Shown piece after piece: positions 1 through 5,246 of a stretch of 10,459 nucleotides of DNA. The translations under genes and the position numbers were made by a program. The stretch comes from Thermoplasmata archaeon. Lineage in GTDB: Archaea > Thermoplasmatota > Thermoplasmata > Thermoplasmatales > Thermoplasmataceae. Under the pieces are notes generated by a model that worked only from the letters and a program-made list of their open reading frames with translations, was not told the origin of the DNA and made no database searches. The stretch covers positions 1 to 10,459 of the forward strand of contig JAKBQO010000045.1 of NCBI GenBank assembly GCA_021835185.1. Direction: 5' to 3'. Every line of letters starts with the position of its first letter. Positions within the stretch are counted from its first letter, which is position 1.

Positions 1-448
1 TAGTATTGAATTCTCCAAAAGTTTCAATAATATTGTTTTTGCTATCTATCCTATCAATTATTTCCATAAATCTGCTAACTGGCTTAAAACCATTCTTTTC
101 AATTCCATCCACATCCATAATAGATATGTAGAAATCACCCAGGGCTCTTTCCGCAGGGTTCTGGCTATTTCGTGCACATGATTCTAAAATTTTCCCAAGT
201 ATAAAGTTATTCCATTCCATAAGTTCAGTGGATGCGTCATACACGTATTTGTCTTCAGGTACAGGATGTGATTTTACCCACTTTCCATATGAATATATTG
301 AAAAATCTTCCATAGGGTCATATGATTTATCTACATAATTTATGCAAAAAACGGGTTTTTCAGGTTTCTCTTTCTCAGATATAATTGGTATTCCGTCTAA
401 TCTACCGGCCATAATACCTGATAATCGTATTTCTATTAATCTTTTCAT
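1..448 (-). CDS. M13-family (neprilysin/PepO-like) metallopeptidase, N-terminal part, runs off the window
   Basis: This gene is cut by the left edge; 149 codons of its N-terminus are visible and the frame stays open to base 1. The ATG at 448 follows an in-frame TAG at 461-463 with no other start between; the ATG at codon 13 (412) is an alternative. Residues 39-66 (D-K-S-Y-D-P-M-E-D-F-S-I-Y-S-Y-G-K-W... H-P-V-P-E-D) and 97-134 (N-P-A-E-R-A-L-G-D-F-Y-I-S-I-M-D ... G-F-K-P-V-S-R-F-M-E-I-I-D) match the N-terminal domain of M13 zinc peptidases, where the equivalents read like DFYxYxNGxW, xPIPxDK and DFYxSxMD. The zinc-binding HExxH site would lie outside the window. There is no signal peptide or membrane anchor at this start, so a cytoplasmic enzyme trimming imported peptides is likely; this is inference. 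The gene lies 32 bases downstream of the DUF973 gene on the same strand and could be co-transcribed with it. Confidence 0.85.
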   Translation of the reverse strand, partial: MKRLIEIRLSGIMAGRLDGIPIISEKEKPEKPVFCINYVDKSYDPMEDFSIYSYGKWVKSHPVPEDKYVYDASTELMEWNNFILGKILESCARNSQNPAERALGDFYISIMDVDGIEKNGFKPVSRFMEIIDRIDSKNNIIETFGEFNT

Positions 449-480
449 GAAATTTTTATTCTATTGGCAAAAAGAGGGTC

Positions 481-1164
481 TCATTCATCTGGAACTCTCA
501 ATTTTTCAGCTCTTGACGATGCAACATAGATTAAGAATGGTGAGACAATATTTGCAATAGGGATAATATATAGTATTGCACCTAACTCTCCAACTTCCTG
601 GTGTACCATTCCTGAAAACCTATATAAACCGATAAGAATGTATATAAACCCAACTAAAGCCAGCACTGAAATAATTAAAACAATTAACGCCGATATAAGT
701 AAAAGCACCAGAAAAACATGTGCTAATGTGCTGGATGAAGAAAGGGCTGGAAAATGAATGTTTTGGTTAGAAGCTGGCAAGAATGCGAGTATAAATACAT
801 AAACAATAATAAATATAATATATAACATAATAACATATTTTGAATATGAAAATGGTTTGGAGAAACATGTATCCAGACCCTTGAAATTTCGAAATCCTTC
901 TCTATAATTGGCTATGCCGAATGTCAATATAATTAAGCCAGCAAGGCTTATTAACATTAATGTGTAAAATATATAATACTCTCCTGCGGGCATATGCAGG
1001 CCATTTGATGTTACCGAATTTATAATTCCTGTGAACCGGGATATAAACAGGAATTCCAGAATATATAGGGGAATGTCCAGAATAGCAACGATAATTGCAT
1101 ATATAGAACCTCTTTTTATGTATCCAATTCCAGCCCTGCTCAGATTTTCTACTGTATTATCCAT
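481..1164 (-). CDS. DUF973-like multi-pass membrane protein, function unknown
   Basis: A 227-residue integral membrane protein. Hydrophobic segments lie at about residues 20-42, 62-86, 108-130, 147-183 (long enough for two helices) and 192-214. A short polar N-terminus begins N-L-S-R-A-G-I-G-Y-I-K-R-G. The C-terminal part (a hydrophobic helix with V-G-F-I-Y-I-L-I-G-L-Y-R at 171-182, then V-G-E-L-G-A-I-L-Y-I-I-P-I-A-N-I-V-S-P at 191-209) has the layout of archaeal DUF973 proteins: IGLYRxG, then GAIL-IIP-PxL. That family is archaeal and has no known function. The R-E-G-F-R-N-F-K-G loop at 88-96 also fits the family pattern. The ATG at 1164 is preceded by a weak TATA-like element. The stop lies 32 bases upstream of the M13 peptidase start, so the two may form a unit. 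The family call rests on recalled pattern only. Confidence 0.75.
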   Translation of the reverse strand: MDNTVENLSRAGIGYIKRGSIYAIIVAILDIPLYILEFLFISRFTGIINSVTSNGLHMPAGEYYIFYTLMLISLAGLIILTFGIANYREGFRNFKGLDTCFSKPFSYSKYVIMLYIIFIIVYVFILAFLPASNQNIHFPALSSSSTLAHVFLVLLLISALIVLIISVLALVGFIYILIGLYRFSGMVHQEVGELGAILYIIPIANIVSPFLIYVASSRAEKLRVPDE

Positions 1165-1190
1165 TTAATAACAATTGATATCGCTAAAAG

Positions 1191-1200
1191 TAGATAAATT
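1191..1200 (-). promoter_or_regulatory. weak TATA-like box upstream of the DUF973-like gene
   Basis: On the minus strand this reads AATTTATCTA, partly matching the archaeal box A (TTTAWATA). Its centre is about 32 bases before the ATG at 1164, so a transcript would have at most a very short leader. No ribosome-binding site is visible between it and the ATG. The match is imperfect. Confidence 0.35.
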
Positions 1201-1297
1201 TTTTCTATTAAACTATGGAAATTACATCAAATTGAATTGTGTGATTATTCTTTTAACTGAATGTAATTGCTCTAGCCATTAAATATGGTAAATTAAC

Positions 1298-1474
1298 ATG
1301 CCTGATGTTTACGCATTTATTTCTTCTACAGGTATATTTTCCCCGGTTTCATACCCGAAAACATACTATGAAGCCGCACCGATTACACCTACGGCCCGGA
1401 CAAATATGTTAAAGAGTATATATGAGTTAAGGGAAAGGAACACTTTAGTATATATAAATTTTATAAGCTATTGA
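1298..1474 (+). pseudogene. 58-codon ORF resembling the N-terminus of SDH-family (Clp-fold) serine proteases; probable gene remnant
   Basis: The only plus-strand ORF in the window that looks coding. It runs ATG 1298 to TGA 1472-1474. The peptide begins M-P-D-V-Y-A-F-I-S-S and ends Y-I-N-F-I-S-Y. Its second half, P-I-T-P-T-A-R-T-N-M-L-K-S-I-Y-E-L-R-E-R (28-47) then N-T-L-V-Y-I-N, resembles the start of SDH (serine dehydrogenase proteinase) family proteins, where TPTRxxLLxxIExxRxSxVLVYI precedes the Clp-fold core. That core, with its catalytic serine, is absent: the frame closes where it should begin, and a minus-strand gene starts 50 bases later. A TATA box at the right distance is not evident. 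It may be a decayed 5' gene end, a short standalone peptide or chance. The homology is recalled, not computed. Confidence 0.35.
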
Positions 1475-1524
1475 ATATTCATTAATATTATTCGAAATCC
1501 CTGGATTTATGGTATTTCAATAAC

Positions 1525-2202
1525 TTATTCTTTTTTCGGGGCAATATTATTATGCGTTTTAAAGAGGCTTTTCAGTACCTTGAAATCCACAAAACCTATC
1601 CATAGAAGCAATATACCGAAGAATTCTGCGTAGTATAGAAAAGCCGGGAATTCAACAATATATAATGTACCTGCAACGCTCACTATTATAACTCCTACAA
1701 CAATGCTTAACAATTTTGGATTCTTTGTCTTAACATAACTGCTCAGAGAGATTAAGATAAGCAGAATAGCTGCCGGGAATGTTACAGTTATCGACGATAT
1801 GGATATTAATATAGGGAGGACCCCATATACAACACCATGGGTTACTATATCTCCCACGTGGGAAATTAGTGCAGAAACTATAACGAAAACAGTTGATATT
1901 ATCATATAAATGCCATAATAAATTGTAATATTATGCTTTTTAAGAAGCAGAACTGACCCGAGGGCAAGGAGTTCCACAAGTACTGATACCAGAATTAGAT
2001 ATGATTTCATCAACAGAGATGTCTCATAATTTGTTGAGAATACAACTTCAAGCGCTACTGAAATTGAAAATACCCAGAGTCCTAGGGTCCATGCCAGTAA
2101 ATTTAATTGTTTCTTCCTTATATAATTTGAGGAAATTAAAATCGACAGCCCTAAGCTTAAAATCAAAATAACTATAGTTGATATTACTGCTAAAATATAC
2201 AT
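1525..2202 (-). CDS. Seven-helix integral membrane protein, function unknown
   Basis: A 225-residue, almost entirely hydrophobic protein with seven likely helices at about 3-25, 34-54, 66-88, 94-115, 125-154, 163-183 and 188-206. Positive charges at 29-32 (R-K-K-Q), 88-90 (K-K-H) and 158-163, with a lysine-rich tail (K-T-H ... A-P-K-K-E), suggest the N-terminus is outside and the C-terminus inside. The second helix (L-N-L-L-A-W-T-L-G-L-W-V-F-S-I-S-V-A-L-E, 33-52) recalls the 7TM sensor modules found before kinase domains. No output domain follows, so a sensor role is speculative. The ATG at 2202 is well supported by a Shine-Dalgarno sequence 7 bases upstream, so this gene has a real 5' leader. 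It has no same-strand partner nearby and I do not recognise the family. Confidence 0.75.
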   Translation of the reverse strand: MYILAVISTIVILILSLGLSILISSNYIRKKQLNLLAWTLGLWVFSISVALEVVFSTNYETSLLMKSYLILVSVLVELLALGSVLLLKKHNITIYYGIYMIISTVFVIVSALISHVGDIVTHGVVYGVLPILISISSITVTFPAAILLILISLSSYVKTKNPKLLSIVVGVIIVSVAGTLYIVEFPAFLYYAEFFGILLLWIGFVDFKVLKSLFKTHNNIAPKKE

Positions 2203-2209
2203 TTAAACT

Positions 2210-2215
2210 TCACCT
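2210..2215 (-). promoter_or_regulatory. Shine-Dalgarno site of the seven-helix membrane protein
   Basis: The minus strand reads AGGTGA, a six-base match to the complement of the archaeal 16S rRNA tail (AUCACCUCC), followed by a 7-base spacer and the ATG at 2202. It fixes the start and shows that this mRNA carries a leader, unlike the single-gene units further right. Confidence 0.7.
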
Positions 2216-2282
2216 TTAATACTTTACTTTTACTTACCACATCCTATTATTTTTCATATAAGACATAGCCTGACATATTATG

Positions 2283-2308
2283 TTAAACATTTATTTAAAT
2301 ATGTTTAA
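2283..2308. promoter_or_regulatory. Perfect 8-bp inverted repeat flanking a TATA-like core; candidate operator/promoter
   Basis: TTAAACAT (2283-2290) and ATGTTTAA (2301-2308) are exact reverse complements separated by 10 bases. The spacer and first base of the right arm contain TTTAAATA (2294-2301), a perfect archaeal box A on the plus strand; the TATTTAAA read on the minus strand is also usable. For the minus-strand gene starting at 2202 this would put transcription start near 2270 and give a leader of about 70 bases, consistent with its Shine-Dalgarno site. A repressor bound here would cover the TATA element. The regulator's identity is unknown. Confidence 0.45.
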
Positions 2309-2509
2309 ATGTTATTACGGACGAATAATATCTAAGAATTTACAGAATTTCAAATGGCGTAATTGCCGAAGCTTACCCGCAATAGAAATATACAATGTAA
2401 ACAGGATTACAGAATAATGTATTGCTAGGTATCTGCACATATATATTTTTATCACATTAAAGGTATATAAAGTATAGTGTATTAAATTGCATTTAAAATG
2501 GCTTGAAAA

Positions 2510-2680
2510 TTAAATATTGTACGGTGAATTAATCGTTTCTACGCAGCTTTTTAGTGTTTCTTTTGCCATTTCTATCCAGGTTTCACGATCAATTGGCGAG
2601 GGATCTATAGCTTTAGCCATAGGAGGAATTGCAACGTGTCTATATACTATTCTCTTATTATTTTTATAATAAAAACCACC
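2510..2680 (-). pseudogene. C-terminal fragment of an unidentified protein
   Basis: A minus-strand frame ending at TAA 2510-2512 reads like genuine protein: R-I-V-Y-R-H-V-A-I-P-P-M-A-K, then D-P-S-P-I-D-R-E-T-W-I-E-M-A-K-E, then T-L-K-S-C-V-E-T-I-N-S-P-Y-N-I. The only ATG is at 2620, giving 36 residues, and it has no ribosome-binding site. Upstream, the frame runs without a stop into the GC-rich transposon-like island. The W-I-E-M-A-K-E-T-L-K-S-C-V-E-T-I segment looks like an amphipathic terminal helix. The best reading is the surviving 3' end of a gene whose front was lost when the neighbouring element inserted or recombined. I do not recognise the parent family. The upstream boundary is uncertain. 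Confidence 0.4.
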
Positions 2681-2720
2681 TGACTCGCATGGATTGTGTC
2701 TAAGGCTGTCTGAGGGGCTC

Positions 2721-2734
2721 CGGTGGCAACACCG
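2721..2734 (+). repeat. Short perfect hairpin with a GCAA tetraloop
   Basis: CGGTG-GCAA-CACCG: a five-base-pair GC-rich stem closed by a GNRA-type loop when read on the plus strand. Such hairpins are rare by chance in AT-rich DNA. It lies inside the transposon-like island and could be part of a transposon-end structure or of a folded RNA. Confidence 0.5.
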
Positions 2735-2929
2735 AGGGATGTATAAATAAGCTTCTGCCCGACTGGCGAGGGCAATGCCATCATTTGAAAGGACTGGTTG
2801 GGGTTGTTCCCTGAGGTCAACTTCCCTATTGTGCTCCGTTCCCGCAAGGAGCTGTCAGTGGAGTGCTTGCCAGCAAATCTTTCCTGAGCCTTTTACCTGT
2901 GCTCTACCGGAGCATAGAGGCGTTCCCAA

Positions 2930-2959
2930 CCTTGTTACACAAGTCCTTCCGGAACAAGG
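2930..2959. repeat. Perfect 7-bp inverted repeat within the GC-rich island
   Basis: CCTTGTT (2930-2936) and AACAAGG (2953-2959) are exact reverse complements around a 16-base loop, which itself runs into the palindrome TTCCGGAA (2947-2954). A further pair, TGCTC (2900-2904) and GAGCA (2910-2914), sits just to the left. These may be subterminal hairpins of an IS200/605-type element or parts of an RNA. Confidence 0.5.
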
Positions 2960-3017
2960 ATGTACTCAGGATTTACTGGCATAACTTGCTTGAAAGTAGT
3001 ATTATGCCTGAATATCG

Positions 3018-3659
3018 CTATCCATCCATTCCCTCGTGAATCCATGCATTGGCCAAAATCATATTGGTAAGTGGATTTGGATGTACCCCGTCGTTGGATA
3101 ATCGTTTCGCGCCAGTTCCACGCATGTATGCATCTAACCATGCCTGTGTGTGTACAAATCGAGTTTTATACCGGATGCTTATTGATTCCATTATGTGCGC
3201 ATAATACAGTGTTTCCTGACGCATTACATTGTCTAAAGATGCTATGATATAAAAAGGTGACATTAATATAATACCTTTTACGTGATGAATAGTTCTTTTT
3301 ATCAATGTGTTTATGGTTGTTGCATATTCAACAGGAGATATTAAGGAAAGGTGATCGGATGGCTGATCAAAATGCCTCCATACATCATTAATTCCAATCA
3401 TGATAGACACCCAGTCCGGATTTTGACTTATAACATCGGAATTCCATCTATATTTTAAGTCTCGAATAGTGTCGCCCGCTATTCCCATATTTACAATTTT
3501 CTGGTCAATATCAGGATATAAATAACCTAAAAGGGCATCTATATAAGAAACATATCCATTGCCTAAGCCCCAGAGATATCTGCCAACAGGGCGTTCACGA
3601 TTGGAGTCTGTCACAGAATCACCTATCATCAGTATAGTATCCTTATTATTTAATATCAT
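3018..3659 (-). CDS. SGNH-fold carbohydrate esterase, Axe2-like acetylxylan esterase
   Basis: A 213-residue SGNH hydrolase that probably removes acetyl groups from beta-linked sugar chains. Block I is G-D-S at 13-15 (nucleophile S15), block II has G62 in N-M-G-I-A-G-D-T, block III is G-I-N-D (N91) and block V is N-D-G-V-H-P with D190 and H193; the triad is S15/D190/H193. The stretches G-N-G-Y-V-S-Y-I-D-A-L-L, I-R-D-L-K-x-R-W and P-D-W-V-S-I-M-I-G-I-N-D-V-W-R closely match Geobacillus stearothermophilus Axe2 as I recall it, and the length is nearly the same (219 there). There is no signal peptide, so it works in the cytoplasm on imported, still acetylated oligosaccharides. The gene is about 42-47% GC in sampled lines, clearly richer than the GH1 gene beside it, and its 3' end abuts a transposon remnant. 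Both facts suggest transfer, possibly from Firmicutes. The acetylxylan substrate is inferred from similarity. Confidence 0.88.
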   Translation of the reverse strand: MILNNKDTILMIGDSVTDSNRERPVGRYLWGLGNGYVSYIDALLGYLYPDIDQKIVNMGIAGDTIRDLKYRWNSDVISQNPDWVSIMIGINDVWRHFDQPSDHLSLISPVEYATTINTLIKRTIHHVKGIILMSPFYIIASLDNVMRQETLYYAHIMESISIRYKTRFVHTQAWLDAYMRGTGAKRLSNDGVHPNPLTNMILANAWIHEGMDG

Positions 3660-3675
3660 TTAAAGCGTTACTTCC

Positions 3676-3686
3676 TTTTTATTATA
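3676..3686 (-). promoter_or_regulatory. TATA-like box of the esterase gene
   Basis: On the minus strand TATAATAAAAA lies with its centre about 22 bases before the ATG at 3659, a spacing that fits a leaderless or nearly leaderless archaeal transcript. A purine stretch (AAGGAAG) lies further down but is too far from the ATG to be a good ribosome-binding site. No clear terminator separates the GH1 gene upstream, so read-through from it is also possible. Confidence 0.45.
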
Positions 3687-3748
3687 CCCTTTGATTTCCC
3701 ATTATTTGATTTCTCACTTCCGTTAATCATAAGAACTCATTTAAGGTG

Positions 3749-5188
3749 TTATATTTTATATCTGGATATCCATTTAAGGTTATCAGGAACACCGTGGCTA
3801 TCTATTATTTCCTTATAAATTAGTGCACTCGGCCTCATATACCTTTCCTTTGTTTCCATATTTACCTTAAATAAGCCAAATTTTTTTGAGAAACCAGATG
3901 CCCATTCATAATTGTCTGTCAATGACCAGTGATAGTAACCTTCTACTATTGCACCGTCGCTTATTGCACGTTCTATATTATAAAAATGTGATAAAATGTA
4001 ATTAGACCTGTATCTATCCATATCATCAGCTAATCCATTTTCAGTAATAGTTATAGGTATTTTATATCTATTATGATAATCCATTATTATATTATATATG
4101 CCTTCAGGATATATTTCCCAACCGGTATCACTCACTGACCTATTATCCAGAGAATTTTTGATATCCCCACAGTAATGGCCATAACCTTTTAATATTTCCC
4201 AACCTGAGTCATTTCTTTTTATAACATCCCTGCTATAATAATTCAGTCCAAGCCAGTCAACTTTGTTTTTCATATCACTACGTGTTTTTATTGGTTTTCC
4301 ATCGTTTGTTAATTCGTGGTACCATGACAAATCACCATTAATTATGGAATCAAAAAAGGAATACCTGTTAAAAAATTTAGCCTTATCAACTATATCATTA
4401 TCGCCATCTATAGATTGGATATCACCATTTGCAAATATTATGCCCACAGGTTTTTGTGAATATAGCTTTATGGCGTCGTATGCCCTGGCATGTGCCTCTG
4501 CAAATTTCTTTTTTCTTGCGGATATGCCATTATACGAACTGTCAACACTGCAACCCTGATACACCATGTTTGGCTCATTCATTGTTGACCAGCGATCTAC
4601 TATATTATCAAATTTGCTGGCAATGTATGCGCAATACTTTGTAAATTCTATAATTATATGATTGTTAAAACAACCACCTATTGCTCTCTGCTTATCATTA
4701 TCTGAAAATTTGGATGGATCATTCAGCCATTTTGGTATTGTCCAGTGATAAAGATTTATAATTAAAAATTTATTCCTTGATTTAAAATCCTTGAATATAT
4801 CCATATACCGTTTTATTGCATCTTTATTTGAAATTTCATCCAATTTCCTTATTGTTTCATCATTTATACTTATATTTATTATATCGTCATTGTCATATTT
4901 TATATCAACTTCTATATTTTCTGTTGATTCCGTAAAGATTCTTGACCATTCGATTCCAAGTCTTGCAGCGTTTATATTTAATTTGTCTGCATTATCATGG
5001 TCCTGTTTATATAAATCCCAATAGGCTACACCGTTTTGAGGCAGGTCACCGGACACATAATGTTTTTCAATGTTTCTTTTATCGTTTGACCATATAAACC
5101 AGTCAGAGTTATTATCCGTACCAGACAAACCCATTTCAGATTGAAATCCACACTCTGAAAAACCAAACTTAAAATTATTTGGAACCAT
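3749..5188 (-). CDS. GH1 family beta-glycosidase (LacS-like beta-glucosidase/beta-galactosidase)
   Basis: A 479-residue glycoside hydrolase family 1 enzyme, close in length to Sulfolobus LacS (489). It retains the acid/base motif T-M-N-E-P with E205 and the nucleophile motif I-T-E-N-G with E383. The N-terminal F-K-F-G-F-S-E-C-G-F-Q-S-E-M-G fits the archaeal branch, as do A-A-R-L-G-I-E-W-S-R-I-F at 74-85, L-Y-H-W-T-I-P-K-W-L at 146-155 and the C-terminal Y-Y-H-W-S-L-T-D-N-Y-E-W-A-S-G-F. It would hydrolyse beta-linked di- and oligosaccharides by the retaining mechanism. There is no signal peptide, so it acts in the cytoplasm. It lies between the TrmB regulator and the esterase, in line with processing sugars brought in by the upstream ABC transporter. 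A TATA-like box about 26 bases before the ATG indicates a leaderless transcript. Preference among glucosides, galactosides and xylosides cannot be read from the sequence. Confidence 0.95.
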   Translation of the reverse strand: MVPNNFKFGFSECGFQSEMGLSGTDNNSDWFIWSNDKRNIEKHYVSGDLPQNGVAYWDLYKQDHDNADKLNINAARLGIEWSRIFTESTENIEVDIKYDNDDIINISINDETIRKLDEISNKDAIKRYMDIFKDFKSRNKFLIINLYHWTIPKWLNDPSKFSDNDKQRAIGGCFNNHIIIEFTKYCAYIASKFDNIVDRWSTMNEPNMVYQGCSVDSSYNGISARKKKFAEAHARAYDAIKLYSQKPVGIIFANGDIQSIDGDNDIVDKAKFFNRYSFFDSIINGDLSWYHELTNDGKPIKTRSDMKNKVDWLGLNYYSRDVIKRNDSGWEILKGYGHYCGDIKNSLDNRSVSDTGWEIYPEGIYNIIMDYHNRYKIPITITENGLADDMDRYRSNYILSHFYNIERAISDGAIVEGYYHWSLTDNYEWASGFSKKFGLFKVNMETKERYMRPSALIYKEIIDSHGVPDNLKWISRYKI

Positions 5189-5220
5189 AATATTTTATTG
5201 ATTTTTGTTATTAAAATATT
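5189..5220 (-). promoter_or_regulatory. Leaderless GH1 promoter embedded in a perfect inverted repeat; candidate TrmB operator
   Basis: AATATTTTA (5189-5197) and TAAAATATT (5212-5220) are exact reverse complements separated by 14 bases. One arm touches the GH1 start codon and the other overlaps the TATA-like element, TATTTTAATA on the minus strand (5209-5218), centred about 26 bases before the ATG. A protein bound here would block both TATA recognition and the transcription start. The TrmB gene next door is the obvious candidate regulator. AT-richness raises the odds of chance repeats. Confidence 0.5.
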
Positions 5221-5225
5221 TGTAG

Positions 5226-5246
5226 AATACTTTTTTTGATAGTATT
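5226..5246. repeat. Second inverted repeat between the regulator and the GH1 gene
   Basis: AATACT (5226-5231) and AGTATT (5241-5246) are exact reverse complements around nine bases, overlapping the last two bases of the TrmB gene. The TACT...AGTA core recalls the TACTTTNNNAGTA operator described for Thermococcus TrmB, but the spacing is different. It could be an upstream operator half or a weak stem at the end of the TrmB transcript. Confidence 0.35.

Larger units (their letters stand above)
1165..1524. other. 360-base gap between two minus-strand membrane protein genes
   Basis: The right-hand part of this gap (from about 1298) holds a 58-codon plus-strand ORF described separately. The left-hand part holds the promoter region of the DUF973-like gene. 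Just downstream of the 1525-2202 gene there is a small palindrome, AAATCC-CT-GGATTT (1495-1508), whose loop is too tight to be a convincing terminator. I see no RNA gene in the gap. Confidence 0.5.
2203..2509. other. Noncoding, AT-rich intergenic stretch with an operator-like inverted repeat
   Basis: No ORF of coding character is visible on either strand. The stretch contains the ribosome-binding site of the 1525-2202 gene, a perfect inverted repeat around a TATA-like core at 2283-2308, and a second plus-strand TATA-like string at about 2463-2471 (GTATATAAA) with no gene behind it. The rest is AT-rich and featureless by eye. Confidence 0.5.
2640..3017 (-). pseudogene. Decayed 3' end of an IS605/IS1341-type tnpB (RNA-guided nuclease family)
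   Basis: This stretch is about 51% GC by hand count over 2701-3000, against roughly a third in most of the window. It is open in pieces in all three minus frames and intact in none. Just past the esterase stop the minus strand reads T-T-F-K-Q-V-M-P-V-N-P-E-Y-I-L-V-P-E-G-L, then, after a stop, Q-G-W-E-R-L-Y-A-P-V-E-H-R. This resembles the end of archaeal TnpB proteins, where NxSxNIL-xxGL is followed by GxExxxPVE. Further on come a second frame (A-G-K-H-S-T-D-S-S-L-R-E-R-S) and a third ending S-P-S-D-S-L-R-H-N-P-C-E-S-G-G, both like the variable TnpB tail. The RuvC core and zinc finger are not recognisable. Inverted repeats lie within it. The resemblance is by eye; a structured noncoding RNA is the main alternative. 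Confidence 0.4.

Noticed and set aside
1298..1474. Cas5 N-terminal fragment as the identity of the small ORF
   Set aside because: I-T-P-T-A-R-T-N-M-L-K-S-I-Y lines up with the Cas5 stretch ITPSAARGxLxAIY, but the glycine is missing, no other cas gene or CRISPR array is present, and the SDH-protease match extends further.
1495..1508. AAATCC-CT-GGATTT palindrome as a terminator of the 1525-2202 gene
   Set aside because: A two-base loop is not realistic, the stem with a usable loop is only five mostly AT pairs, and no T-run follows on the minus strand.
2647..2847. Minus-strand 66-codon ORF as an independent gene
   Set aside because: Its ATG is internal to a longer disrupted frame and it has no ribosome-binding site. 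It is better explained as one piece of the transposase-like remnant.
2775..2984. Plus-strand ORF of 69 codons, and an overlapping plus-strand frame open for about 78 codons
   Set aside because: Both lie in the GC-rich island, where all frames stay open longer by composition. The peptides are rich in S, C, P and Q with no recognisable motif, and the minus-strand TnpB-like reading fits better.
2700..3000. SRP RNA, RNase P RNA or 5S rRNA as the explanation of the GC-rich island
   Set aside because: The length and GC content were suggestive, but I could not find the conserved SRP helix 8 (GGAAGGGAGCAGC-type), the RNase P core strings or the 5S consensus on either strand.
2935..3141. Minus-strand 68-codon ORF overlapping the esterase end
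   Set aside because: Its front half is an out-of-frame shadow of the esterase; only the last 20 or so residues, beyond the esterase stop, look TnpB-like, and these are included in the remnant.
3738..3780. Direct repeat CATTTAAGGT at 3738-3747 and 3771-3780
   Set aside because: Only ten bases, one copy lies inside the GH1 coding end, and AT-rich words of this size recur by chance.
4263..5024. Plus-strand ORFs opposite the GH1 gene
   Set aside because: They are antisense shadows of a well-conserved GH1 gene; the peptides show no family motif.
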